A stretch of 55,533 nucleotides of DNA from a virus: positions 1 to 55,533 of IMG/VR virus record IMGVR_UViG_3300014499_000008. One strand, written 5' to 3'. Made by a program: the position numbers and the translations under genes. Numbering within the stretch: the stretch's first letter is position 1; each line of letters opens with the position of its first letter. Below, in pieces: positions 40,907 to 48,528 of the stretch. A model generated the notes under the pieces. That model saw nothing but the letters and a program-made list of their open reading frames with translations. It searched no databases and was not told where the DNA came from.

Positions 40907-41052
40907 GTTTGTAGCCTTTCGAGTTTTTGAATCGTTCGATCAAACTCGAACGCTTTCAATCTGTTTTGTGAGTCATCTTTCAGTTTTCAAGGTTCCGGGA
41001 GCGTTACGGCCCCTACGCACCTCATAACCCTGGCGACACCATCATGGTTGCA
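40907..41052 (-). promoter_or_regulatory. Conserved leader element, long form (copy 5)
   Basis: On the minus strand: TGCAACCATGATGGTGTCG (41052-41034), CCAGGGTTATGAGGTGCG, about 75 extra bases, then a hairpin with arms CGAGTTT and AAACTCG right before AAAGGCTACA. GGTTATGA is the most -10-like version of this site among the copies. Confidence 0.7.
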
Positions 41053-41125
41053 GTTCCGTAAAAGAATGGTAAACCTGTGACGACCCCTATCGGCATCTCC
41101 CCGTAGGAGGGCGGAAAGGGGTGAA

Positions 41126-42709
41126 ATGCCCTCTCAGGCCGTGACTACGACGGTCAATGAAGCTAACGCCGCCTCTGGCGCTGGGCAGCTTTTCCGCCCC
41201 TCCGCGCCCCCTGCAGGCCCCAAGCTCGCGCGCCTCGCGCTGAAGCTCATCTCGTCAAGCAGCAGAAGCAAAGCCGAGAAGCACGCTATAAAGGAAGCAG
41301 CACGGCGGTTGATCGAGGGCACACCGAATACCGAACGGCTGACGTTCTACCCGTCCCCGACCGTCTCTGACGATGGCGCGCTTGCGTACAATCCGCAGAC
41401 GCGTACGGCGGAAGTCATTATCATTGAAGTCGGGCGCGGGAATAGTCGCGATAAACACTACTACGGTGCAGACACCATTCGGCAAGCTGCAGCGGATAAA
41501 GTGTTCGATGGTTCGCAAGCGTATGCTGATCATCCATCGCTGCAGGAAGATATTGATCGGCCCGAACGCAGCATCCGCGATCTCGTCGGATACTATTTCA
41601 ATACGCACGTTACCGAAGTGAAACGGAAAGATGGAACGCGTGTACCGGCGCTCGCTGCTTCGTTAAAGATTCAAGATGGCGCTGACTGGGCAATCGGCTT
41701 GATTCGGGAAGCCATTGACTACAACAAACGGTACCCCGATAAGACTTACGTTGGCATTTCCATTAACGCCGATGGTGATGTGTCGCCTGCTGTTGTCGAT
41801 AATGAGCAGGTCAATTACGTTCGTCGCATCACTGAAGCGTTCAGTGCAGACTTTGTGACCAAACCCGCACGCGGCGGTAAGTTCCTCGCACTCGTGGAGA
41901 GTTCAAGCGGCTCACATAAACAATCAAAAGGAGAACCAGTGGATAAGAAGATTCTTGAGTCCGCTGCTCGTTTACAGGCGCAAATGGCAAGCGGCGAAAT
42001 TGATCGAGAGGAAACCGACGCGCTGCTAACAGCACTGTTGAAAGAAGCAGCGGTACCGGCAAGTCTCGGTGAAGCCGAGAAGAAGTTTGTCGAATCCTTG
42101 AACGAAGCTGATAAAGCAGAGTTTCAGAAGCTCGATGAAGCTGGCAAACCGCCGTGGCTTGTCGAGCGAATGGCGAAAGCAAAAGAGTCGCACGGTGTTG
42201 ACACCAGCGATGACGATGCGGATCAAGATGCTTCCGGTGACGATACCGATGAAGATACCGATGATGAAAACAACTCTAGCAGCGATGTTGCTGCCAAGAA
42301 TGCAAAGGAATCGATGCGCGAAAGCGACCCGAAGATATTCTCGCCGCTGATCTATGCTGCGGCGCTCAAAGAAGCATCGGCGAAAGTAACCGGCGATCTT
42401 GCCACATTGCGGAAGCAAGTTGCTGAACTCACTGCCGGTAACGCCGTGCGCGACAGCATATCGCTAGCCGAACGGTTGCTGAAAGAGTCAACGCTTCCAG
42501 CTTCCGCCGCGACACGTTTGCTCGAATCGCTCGTTGGCAGGCCGGAAGCGCAGATGCGGCGCGTGATCGAGAACGAGGTCGCGTATGTGCGTGATCTTGG
42601 CGTGAGCGTAAAACCAACAGCGGGGGCGGGTGAAAAGACTCTCGCATTGCGTGAAAGCGAGTCGAAGGAGAACGAGTCGTTCCTCTTCGCCGGAATGGGC
42701 GGTCGGTAA
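41126..42709 (+). CDS. Prohead protease with scaffold domain
   Basis: A 527-residue fusion. Residues about 90-255 form the capsid maturation protease: AYADHPS with His 136, VGYYFNTHVTEV (154-165), a YVGISINADG strand with Ser 212, and AFSADFV (238-244). These fit the His/Ser-type phage prohead proteases (XkdF/S78/U35 kind). Residues from about 272 are scaffold: charged coiled coil, an Asp-rich segment (about 355-385) and a helical capsid-binding C-terminus. SD AAAGGGG precedes ATG 41126. A nested start for the scaffold alone is listed separately. Confidence 0.85.
   Translation: MPSQAVTTTVNEANAASGAGQLFRPSAPPAGPKLARLALKLISSSSRSKAEKHAIKEAARRLIEGTPNTERLTFYPSPTVSDDGALAYNPQTRTAEVIIIEVGRGNSRDKHYYGADTIRQAAADKVFDGSQAYADHPSLQEDIDRPERSIRDLVGYYFNTHVTEVKRKDGTRVPALAASLKIQDGADWAIGLIREAIDYNKRYPDKTYVGISINADGDVSPAVVDNEQVNYVRRITEAFSADFVTKPARGGKFLALVESSSGSHKQSKGEPVDKKILESAARLQAQMASGEIDREETDALLTALLKEAAVPASLGEAEKKFVESLNEADKAEFQKLDEAGKPPWLVERMAKAKESHGVDTSDDDADQDASGDDTDEDTDDENNSSSDVAAKNAKESMRESDPKIFSPLIYAAALKEASAKVTGDLATLRKQVAELTAGNAVRDSISLAERLLKESTLPASAATRLLESLVGRPEAQMRRVIENEVAYVRDLGVSVKPTAGAGEKTLALRESESKENESFLFAGMGGR
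41939..42709 (+). CDS. Nested scaffold protein (in-frame internal start)
   Basis: GTG 41939 (codon 272 of the protease gene) lies a few bases after a strong SD, AAAAGGAG (41927-41934), just at the boundary between the protease and scaffold parts. Translation from here would give a 256-residue scaffold without the protease, as in lambda C/Nu3. This supplies scaffold in excess over protease. Confidence 0.7.
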   Translation: MDKKILESAARLQAQMASGEIDREETDALLTALLKEAAVPASLGEAEKKFVESLNEADKAEFQKLDEAGKPPWLVERMAKAKESHGVDTSDDDADQDASGDDTDEDTDDENNSSSDVAAKNAKESMRESDPKIFSPLIYAAALKEASAKVTGDLATLRKQVAELTAGNAVRDSISLAERLLKESTLPASAATRLLESLVGRPEAQMRRVIENEVAYVRDLGVSVKPTAGAGEKTLALRESESKENESFLFAGMGGR

Positions 42710-43261
42710 ATGGCAATTCCATTACAATTTCAAACGCTGAACAACTTCGCATTCACACTCCAAGATGGGAAGCTCATCGTCCTTCCCGACTTATCCGGTG
42801 CCGTGCCGACATTTCAAGGTCAACTCGTGGTATGGGATGCGACATTAAACGGCGGTAACGGTGGTGTGCGACCCGCTGCTGCGCAAGCCGATCTAGCGAA
42901 CTTCGTTGGTGTTGCGGAACAAAACTCGCAACTCAACTCACTCGGCGACATCCTGCCAACCGTATGTGTCGGTTTCCAAGGCGTGTATTACTTCAATACC
43001 ACTGCTGCGGAAGTCTATAAGTTCGGCACGAAAGTGTTCTACAACGAAACGGTTCCGCAAATCGTTCCTACGTTGCCTGCGCAAGTTCAACCCGCTCAGG
43101 TCACAAGCAGTACGAATGCCGGTGCCCGTACCGTTGCGGTCGGATTTGTGATTCTGCCGAACGAGAAACTACTCGCCGGTATTTCATCAATCACGGGGGC
43201 GGCAGGGCTTCAAGTGCCTGTTGCTGTCGTTGCTAACTGGCCCACAGCCGGACTCGCGTAA
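42710..43261 (+). CDS. Capsid decoration protein
   Basis: A 183-residue beta-rich, Ala/Val/Gly-rich protein between the scaffold and capsid genes, where lambda gpD-like stabilising proteins lie. Features include LVVWDATLNGG (39-49), FVGVAEQNSQLNSLGDI (65-81) and VYYFNTTAAEVYKFGTKVFY. Its start ATG 42710 follows the scaffold stop directly. The exact decoration family is not identified. Confidence 0.7.
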   Translation: MAIPLQFQTLNNFAFTLQDGKLIVLPDLSGAVPTFQGQLVVWDATLNGGNGGVRPAAAQADLANFVGVAEQNSQLNSLGDILPTVCVGFQGVYYFNTTAAEVYKFGTKVFYNETVPQIVPTLPAQVQPAQVTSSTNAGARTVAVGFVILPNEKLLAGISSITGAAGLQVPVAVVANWPTAGLA

Positions 43262-43278
43262 AGGAGCGCGTATACACA

Positions 43279-44400
43279 ATGCCACGTTTAACATTGTTGC
43301 AGCGCCAACACGCGAATCTCGAAGCGCAGCAGAACCGTCTCGCCGAAAGCATTCGCCGCACGGCGAAGATCGAACCAAAGAATCTCGTCACGCTTATGGA
43401 ATCCGACGATTTCTCGTTGAAGCGTCTGCGCGAGAACTGCGTGCGCAATGAGTCACGTTTGCGCGAAGCAAACTCGGAGACCGCATTCGGGCAATTGCTG
43501 CGTTACGGCGTGCAGCACTTCATGTTCGACGCGTATGCGAGCGTGACCGATTTCGTGTATACCGATCTTGTCAGCACGCGCGCGTCATCGAATCGACAGG
43601 AATGGTATGCGCCGCTGTACGGCGTGGAGATTCCGCGCGATGTTCCCTTGGGCGGTAAGTTCGAGGACTCGAAGATCAGCGGTATCGATCGCGAGCTTGT
43701 GAACAAGAAGGTCGGGCGCATGTTCAGCGTCGAGCGCGAGTTGATCGATGATGATCAAACCGGGCAGATCGAGCAGCGTGCGAACGGCCTGGGTGAACGC
43801 CTCCGGTATAAGGAAGAAGCGGATACCCTCGGGGTCGATGTATTCACACTGACTCCACAAGGGCGGGGGATAACGGGTCAAGCCGGGGTGTCGTACACCG
43901 TCGCCAAAGGCAATCGACCGGCGGTATTCAGTGCGCTAACGCAACCGGCGCTGGAAGCGGCCGACATCGCGCTGCACAACATCCTTGACCCGATCGGCAA
44001 CCGGGTGTTGGTGAAGCCGTCGCTGCTACTGGTTAGCCCAGCAGACAAATTCAACTCAGCGAAGCTGCTTAACAGCGCACTTCAGCCTTCAATCCCCGGT
44101 GCGGCGGGACAGACCTACAGCACGGCATCGTCGGGATTGACCGGCTATACCGGCACGGTGAACCCGCTGCAAGGACTCTACACGCTGCGCGTCTCGCGGT
44201 TCCTTCCGGCGAATTACTGGTACTTGATGGAACCGAAAACGAGCATCGTGTGGCAAGATCGTGACCCGCTCGAACTCACGATGGAAGCGCGCGATGCAGG
44301 CGCTTCGTTCGAGCGTGACGAGTACCGTTGGCGCGTTCGTCGGCGTTACGCGACCGACGTTCTCGAATATATCTATCTTTACTGCGGCAACGGCCAGTAA
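43279..44400 (+). CDS. Major capsid protein, HK97 fold
   Basis: A 373-residue protein directly after the decoration gene. The N-terminal helical part (residues 1-60) may be a delta domain removed by the protease. Then comes the HK97-like core: an E-loop/beta region (YTDLVSTRASSNRQEWYAPL), a long spine helix (about 165-190) and a C-terminal LTMEARDAGASFERDEYRWRV strand typical of phage major capsid proteins that end near an R-R-Y segment. Position after protease, scaffold and decoration genes makes the call firm. Confidence 0.88.
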   Translation: MPRLTLLQRQHANLEAQQNRLAESIRRTAKIEPKNLVTLMESDDFSLKRLRENCVRNESRLREANSETAFGQLLRYGVQHFMFDAYASVTDFVYTDLVSTRASSNRQEWYAPLYGVEIPRDVPLGGKFEDSKISGIDRELVNKKVGRMFSVERELIDDDQTGQIEQRANGLGERLRYKEEADTLGVDVFTLTPQGRGITGQAGVSYTVAKGNRPAVFSALTQPALEAADIALHNILDPIGNRVLVKPSLLLVSPADKFNSAKLLNSALQPSIPGAAGQTYSTASSGLTGYTGTVNPLQGLYTLRVSRFLPANYWYLMEPKTSIVWQDRDPLELTMEARDAGASFERDEYRWRVRRRYATDVLEYIYLYCGNGQ

Positions 44401-44412
44401 GGCATTACCATT

Positions 44413-44829
44413 ATGGCGAAAGTCGAAAGTGGAGTTCGTGGCGGAGTCGATCTTCTCGATAAGCACGATCGAGTTATTCCTGATCGTGAACTCGCAGAAC
44501 TTATCGAACCGCTCAATGAGCGAATCGATGATAGCCTAACGGTGGCACTGCAGGCGGTGTTAAGACGTAATCCCGGCGGTTACGTCTCGAATCGTCAGTA
44601 TTCGATTACCATTCCTGGTATGCGTGAAAGTGAGATTGTGTTCGATCGATTCTATTACGCAATCGGGCTGCTAGTAGATATGATAGCGTCACCGATGAAT
44701 GATCCTGATCGATTGGCGAACACCGCTCACATTCGTGAACACGCACAGTATGCAGCATCGATCGGCATGAAGTACCTGCCAATTGTTGGCGCTGCAACAC
44801 TGGGTGACATCGAGAGCGCTCTACACTAG
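44413..44829 (+). CDS. Probable head/neck protein
   Basis: A 138-residue protein just downstream of the capsid gene, in the neck-gene slot. N-terminal helical part, then a GGYVSNRQYSITIPGMRESE beta part and a final helix. No family recognised. GTAAGG upstream may serve as SD. Confidence 0.6.
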   Translation: MAKVESGVRGGVDLLDKHDRVIPDRELAELIEPLNERIDDSLTVALQAVLRRNPGGYVSNRQYSITIPGMRESEIVFDRFYYAIGLLVDMIASPMNDPDRLANTAHIREHAQYAASIGMKYLPIVGAATLGDIESALH

Positions 44830-44831
44830 CT

Positions 44832-45491
44832 GTGTCCACCACTCTCGCCGCGCTGATTACTTCGTGTCGGACCCTCGCTGCCGATGGTCCGCTTGATAAC
44901 TTCATGCGCGCTGAGAATCTCAACGATGCAGAGTTCGGCTTCCCTATCGATGGATTAAATCGATCGTTTGTCGTGAAGAACTTCCCGATCGTACCGGGCG
45001 GCGTGCAGAAGGTCGTTGTCGATAACGCAACGACAACGGCGTTCGTCGTGATTGAAGCGATCGGTGAAGTAGACGTTGCTGTTGCACCACTCACCAGCAT
45101 CTTCGTGTCGTATTACTTCTATCTGTTTTCCGACTTCGTTTGGACGGAGTTTGTAACGTCGGCCCTGCAGATATGCAACTTCTCTTCCGCCGTTCCTATA
45201 ACCGACGTGCCGCAGATCGGCGAAGCGTTTCTTCCGGCAGTGAAGCTGTACGCCGGGGCGTTCTTCGCGCGGCGCGTAGCAGCGCAGACCGGGCTTTGGT
45301 ACAACCAGCGGTTGCAAGAGCGTGTTGAAGATCGCGACAATATATCGAGCAAATGGCTGAGAGTCGCGGAGTCAAATGAGAAGCAGGCATTGGAGATGCT
45401 TAATGCGGCCTATCGCGGTTCTGCGAGTGATCAAGGCCCATCATTCCGCGTCGGCGGTTTCCAACCGCAACCGTATACGCCGAGACGATAG
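44832..45491 (+). CDS. Probable head-tail adaptor (neck) protein
   Basis: A 219-residue protein from GTG 44832. A beta part (FVVKNFPIVPGGVQKVVVDN, about 45-64) is followed by a helical bundle (FVWTEFVTSALQI; YAGAFFARRVAAQTG; KWLRVAESNEKQALEML) typical of head-completion adaptors that sit under the portal. The C-terminus is disordered. Two bases separate it from the gene upstream. Confidence 0.6.
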   Translation: MSTTLAALITSCRTLAADGPLDNFMRAENLNDAEFGFPIDGLNRSFVVKNFPIVPGGVQKVVVDNATTTAFVVIEAIGEVDVAVAPLTSIFVSYYFYLFSDFVWTEFVTSALQICNFSSAVPITDVPQIGEAFLPAVKLYAGAFFARRVAAQTGLWYNQRLQERVEDRDNISSKWLRVAESNEKQALEMLNAAYRGSASDQGPSFRVGGFQPQPYTPRR

Positions 45492-45904
45492 TGGGAATTG
45501 TCGCCGGTTCACTGCGCAACGGAGGCTTCACGTCGAAGCCGATCATGGATTTAGCCTATGAATGTCAGATATACCGGAATGCAAGCTCATACACGGGCCT
45601 TGGTTCGCTCAAGGTTGCGTACGTTGTGCTGCCGGGAATAACGCCGTGCGATGTCATTCCCATTACCGATGACATTCATGTGCTAGAGGTCGGCGGGCAA
45701 GACATTCACACGCACAACATACATCTTCCGGCGGGAACAAATATCCTCATTCGAGATGCAATAAAGATCGTCGGGTCGAGGACGGGATTCGGCCCAGTCG
45801 GATTATCATTCTACGTCGATGATGTGTTGCTACCCAGTGAGTCTATATCGTTCATCCGCTTGCGCGTGACCCAGGGCAAAGAACCCGTTGCAGGCGCGGT
45901 ATGA
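45491..45904 (+). CDS. Probable neck or stopper-like protein
   Basis: A 137-residue beta-rich protein from GTG 45491, overlapping the previous stop by one base. Segments LKVAYVVLPGITPCDVIPI and LPAGTNILIRDAIKIVG fit a beta-barrel. Position between adaptor and tail terminator suggests a head-closure (stopper) role. No direct family match seen. Confidence 0.5.
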   Translation: MGIVAGSLRNGGFTSKPIMDLAYECQIYRNASSYTGLGSLKVAYVVLPGITPCDVIPITDDIHVLEVGGQDIHTHNIHLPAGTNILIRDAIKIVGSRTGFGPVGLSFYVDDVLLPSESISFIRLRVTQGKEPVAGAV

Positions 45905-46377
45905 GCTATCCGCTCGAAGTGTTCCTTACGCAGTCGTTGCAGAGTAACGCAGACTTAGTTGCACTGCTAGGTCAGCGTGCTGACGGTAAGCCATCCGTGT
46001 ACCCGTATCATCACCGCGACGTTACGAACCCGATGTATCCGCTGGTCACGATCGCACGCTTCGGGTCGAAGATCAACGGCGAGATGTTCTCCGATACGAT
46101 GTACGCGACGATGATGGATGCACCGCGTATTGCGATCTGTGCCTGGGCGAAGAACGACATCGATGAGGCAGTAGCCGTGATTACCATTATCCGCAATTGG
46201 ATTCGTGCCCCGACTTTCGCCCCCGGCAATCAGTATTTCGCGGGGTTCAAGTTCACCGAGCGAAGCTATCGTGATGATCTGTTTGACACGACGATAAGCG
46301 CTTACCACGTTCACACTGAGTACGATGGATGGGTACAAGAAAGATTCGGAAACCCACAACCGATACCCGCCGCATAA
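45901..46377 (+). CDS. Probable tail terminator protein
   Basis: A 158-residue alpha/beta protein. The pattern of an N-terminal helix, YPLVTIARFGSKIN, a middle helix (DIDEAVAVITIIRNWI) and a final strand (DTTISAYHVHTEYD) fits the gpU/DUF3168-like tail terminator fold, which caps the tail tube at the head side. It lies just before the tail tube gene in the usual order. ATGA overlap upstream. Confidence 0.6.
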   Translation: MSYPLEVFLTQSLQSNADLVALLGQRADGKPSVYPYHHRDVTNPMYPLVTIARFGSKINGEMFSDTMYATMMDAPRIAICAWAKNDIDEAVAVITIIRNWIRAPTFAPGNQYFAGFKFTERSYRDDLFDTTISAYHVHTEYDGWVQERFGNPQPIPAA

Positions 46378-46739
46378 AGCTTCGCGCTGATCAGAATATG
46401 CTCAACGGGAAATGGGATGTAATGTTGCATTACTGCGAACCGAAAACTGTTATCGAGATACGCATTCGAGATACAATGAACGGTAAGCATACTGATCAGT
46501 ATGTTGAAGCAGACCATAGGGGCATTGCAGTCGTTGACATCCCGCAGTTCGGCAAACATCTTGACATAACGTTAAGAGAACTGAACACAAACGCTCTTGA
46601 GCTTCAACGGCTGCACGTCATAGCGACGAAGAAACAGAATAGAATTACAATGTCAACACACGACGAGGACGAACTCATCAACAAAGCCGCTGAAGGCGCG
46701 CAAACTCAACAATCTAACGCAGTCGCGTTAGGAGGGTAA
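46329..46739 (+). CDS. Hypothetical protein before the tail tube gene
   Basis: A 136-residue protein. ATG 46329 overlaps the tail-terminator gene by 49 bases; ATG 46398 is a later option without a better SD. The middle is beta-rich (MLHYCEPKTVIEIRIRDTM), the end is acidic and helical. Its own last codons contain the GGAGG that seems to serve as SD for the tail tube. No family recognised. Confidence 0.55.
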   Translation: MGTRKIRKPTTDTRRIKLRADQNMLNGKWDVMLHYCEPKTVIEIRIRDTMNGKHTDQYVEADHRGIAVVDIPQFGKHLDITLRELNTNALELQRLHVIATKKQNRITMSTHDEDELINKAAEGAQTQQSNAVALGG

Positions 46740-46743
46740 AGCT

Positions 46744-47535
46744 ATCTTTAATTTCTCCGCAGGTCGCGCAAGGCTTCGTAATCCGGGTGTCAACGGACAA
46801 ACGCTCGAACTCGGCGTCGTACAATCTGCTGACGTTGAACTCAAAGTCGATCTGAAAGAACTTCGCGGCGCGTATCGCTATCCGATCGCTGTCGCAGACG
46901 GTAAGGGCACAGCAAGCGGCAAGGTGTCGTTTGCGCAACTCTGGCCCGAGACGCTCGCACAGATCACCGGCGGTCAACTGTCACCGAATGGTGGTGGGCC
47001 GCAGGCACAGGTTGGCGAGTCGCTGACCATCGCAGCGAATATCGCAACGCTGTTAAACGCTGCAACGCTCGTGACGAACTCTGAGATTGTCACGGTGATT
47101 GATGCGACTGGAAGCCCGACCTTTTACGCTCGTGGTACGACACCTGCATCATCGTCATTGGCTGGTGTCACGAACGGTGTCTATTCCATCGCGGCTGGTG
47201 TGCTAACCTTCGCGGCTGCTGATACCGGCTTGAACATTCAAGTCACGTATCTCTATACCCCGGCCGTTAGCACCAACAACGCACAGATCACGCTTTCGCA
47301 AGTTGGCATGAACTCAGCACCGACGTTCGAGTTGACATTGATCGGTACGGGCGCGAAGAACATTTACAACAACTCAAAACAACAGTTCATCGTACAGTTG
47401 AACTCTTGCCTCGCGCCGTCGCTGAAGCTTGATTTCAAACTCGATGACTTTACGATGGCTGATCTTGATTACCAAGCATTCACCGATGTGAATGGAACAC
47501 TCGGCAGAATCTTTATGATCAACGCTAGCGGCTAA
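46744..47535 (+). CDS. Tail tube protein with apparent ATC start
   Basis: A 263-residue protein. The first NTG codons in frame (CTG about 46852, GTG 46924) would remove a clearly protein-like N-terminus (IFNFSAGRARLRNPG, ELGVVQSADVELKVDLKEL). In-frame stop TAG at 46729 excludes an upstream start. GGAGG at 46731-46735 lies eight bases before ATC 46744, so ATC is the best start. Features fit a major tail tube protein: an alternating beta pattern, the PTFELTLIG and KLDFKLDDFTM strands, and place between tail terminator and tail chaperone genes. A terminator follows. Confidence 0.75.
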   Translation: MFNFSAGRARLRNPGVNGQTLELGVVQSADVELKVDLKELRGAYRYPIAVADGKGTASGKVSFAQLWPETLAQITGGQLSPNGGGPQAQVGESLTIAANIATLLNAATLVTNSEIVTVIDATGSPTFYARGTTPASSSLAGVTNGVYSIAAGVLTFAAADTGLNIQVTYLYTPAVSTNNAQITLSQVGMNSAPTFELTLIGTGAKNIYNNSKQQFIVQLNSCLAPSLKLDFKLDDFTMADLDYQAFTDVNGTLGRIFMINASG

Positions 47536-47553
47536 TACCGAAGCGGTGAAATA

Positions 47554-47595
47554 CGAAAGAGTCAGCGTTTTGTACTCGCTGACTCTTTCGTTTTG
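47554..47595 (+). terminator. Strong rho-independent terminator after the tail tube gene
   Basis: CGAAAGAGTCAGCG (47554-47567) and its perfect complement at 47577-47590 form a 14-pair stem with a nine-base loop, followed by TTTTG. It would reduce read-through from the abundant capsid and tail-tube transcripts into the tail-assembly genes. Confidence 0.9.
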
Positions 47596-47708
47596 TGCGT
47601 GCTACCGATTGGGTTTGCTGCGGCTTCCCTATCCCACTATCTTACATTACGAACATCTTCTAATCCGCAGGCGTCCGTCACGACTCGAACGTGAATCTCA
47701 CAAAGCGT
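47596..47708. other. Intergenic stretch
   Basis: No gene seen. It holds a small hairpin TCACG/CGTGA around ACTCGAA at 47678-47694 that resembles a T arm on the minus strand, without the rest of a tRNA. Confidence 0.4.
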
Positions 47709-48071
47709 TTACTTTGCGGTCGGTGTGAAGCTCGTGATCCATGCGGAGATGCGTGTCGAGACGAGGCCAAGAACTCCAAGAGCTTCGTTCGTTCCAGCGG
47801 CATCGAGATTCGCAACTGCTCCCGCCGACAATGCGCCGACGACAGCTTGGATCACGCCTCGTGAGTTCGCCGGTACGGCGTCATAGAAGGCCGATAGAGC
47901 AGCGCTTGTCACGTCAGCAACGATGCCGGGCGTAGCACCCGATATGTGACCGATCACCGAATGCGCGAACACGAGGGCGTCGGATGCGATGACCTGTCCA
48001 AGCGATTCAGCGTCGGTAACAACCTTCTTGAGTGCGGGATCGGCGCTAAGGGTTGTCGTGAACGTTGTCAT
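47709..48071 (-). CDS. Ala/Val-rich small protein, leftward in the tail block
   Basis: A 120-residue, mostly helical, Ala/Val/Gly-rich protein, moderately hydrophobic (AVVGALSAGAVANLDAAG and GVLGLVSTRISAWITSF segments) but without a clear membrane span. It is encoded against the direction of the late genes, in an insert between tail tube and tail chaperone together with the next gene. This is the place where lysogenic-conversion (moron) genes often lie. No family recognised. Confidence 0.6.
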   Translation of the reverse strand: MTTFTTTLSADPALKKVVTDAESLGQVIASDALVFAHSVIGHISGATPGIVADVTSAALSAFYDAVPANSRGVIQAVVGALSAGAVANLDAAGTNEALGVLGLVSTRISAWITSFTPTAK

Positions 48072-48358
48072 ACGCCCACGCTGTCAGTCGGGCGTACGAT
48101 CGGCGCGTGACCCAGCAGATGATGATAGGTCAGCAGTGAGATGTAGTTCTCGGGCGTGCGCCGATCTTTCGTCGCGAGGTCCGTAAGCTTAGCGATCTCT
48201 TCTGCGTCCGTCATGCGGAATTGAATCACAAGGCCGTCCGGTTTCGCGCGGGCTTTACGCGCCTTCTTGGGTTCCGCTGCCGCGACGGTAACAGTTTTCC
48301 CGGCGGGTTCTGTTGCAACCGCTGTACCACTATTCGAGCGTGTCGCTGTTGAGTTCAT
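48068..48358 (-). CDS. Possible ribbon-helix-helix-like small protein
   Basis: A 96-residue protein with a disordered Thr/Ala- and Lys-rich N-terminal half (EPKKARKARAKP). A C-terminal unit follows (GLVIQFRMTDAEEIAKLTDL, then ENYISLLTYHHLLG) with strand-helix-helix layout like RHH DNA-binding proteins. First gene of the two-gene leftward insert; ATGA overlap with the next. It could repress its own operon. Confidence 0.5.
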   Translation of the reverse strand: MNSTATRSNSGTAVATEPAGKTVTVAAAEPKKARKARAKPDGLVIQFRMTDAEEIAKLTDLATKDRRTPENYISLLTYHHLLGHAPIVRPTDSVGV

Positions 48359-48528
48359 TTCGTTAGCCTTCCAGTTCGAGGTAAGTACGTCGAAGAAGTA
48401 CGACGATCGTGTTCGTTTCGCAAAGTGAATTCGAAACTCTTGCTGTAATTGTGTCGAGTTCTATCAGAGTTTTCGCTACAACGATCGCGGAACATGATCC
48501 GAATACGACCGTGAATGAAGGGACGGCA
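48359..48528. promoter_or_regulatory. Divergent promoter region
   Basis: Between the leftward two-gene insert and the rightward tail chaperone. On the + strand TTGCTGTAATTG (about 48438-48450) contains a TGCTGTAAT extended -10-like site. The frame of the chaperone gene is open back to 48409 but lacks an SD there. Confidence 0.35.

Noticed and set aside
47678-47694. T-arm-like hairpin (TCACG, TTCGAGT loop on the minus strand, CGTGA), possible tRNA
   Set aside because: No matching 5' acceptor, D arm or anticodon arm is found within 75 bases, and the adjoining sequence is the end of a gene. It is most likely a simple hairpin or a relic.
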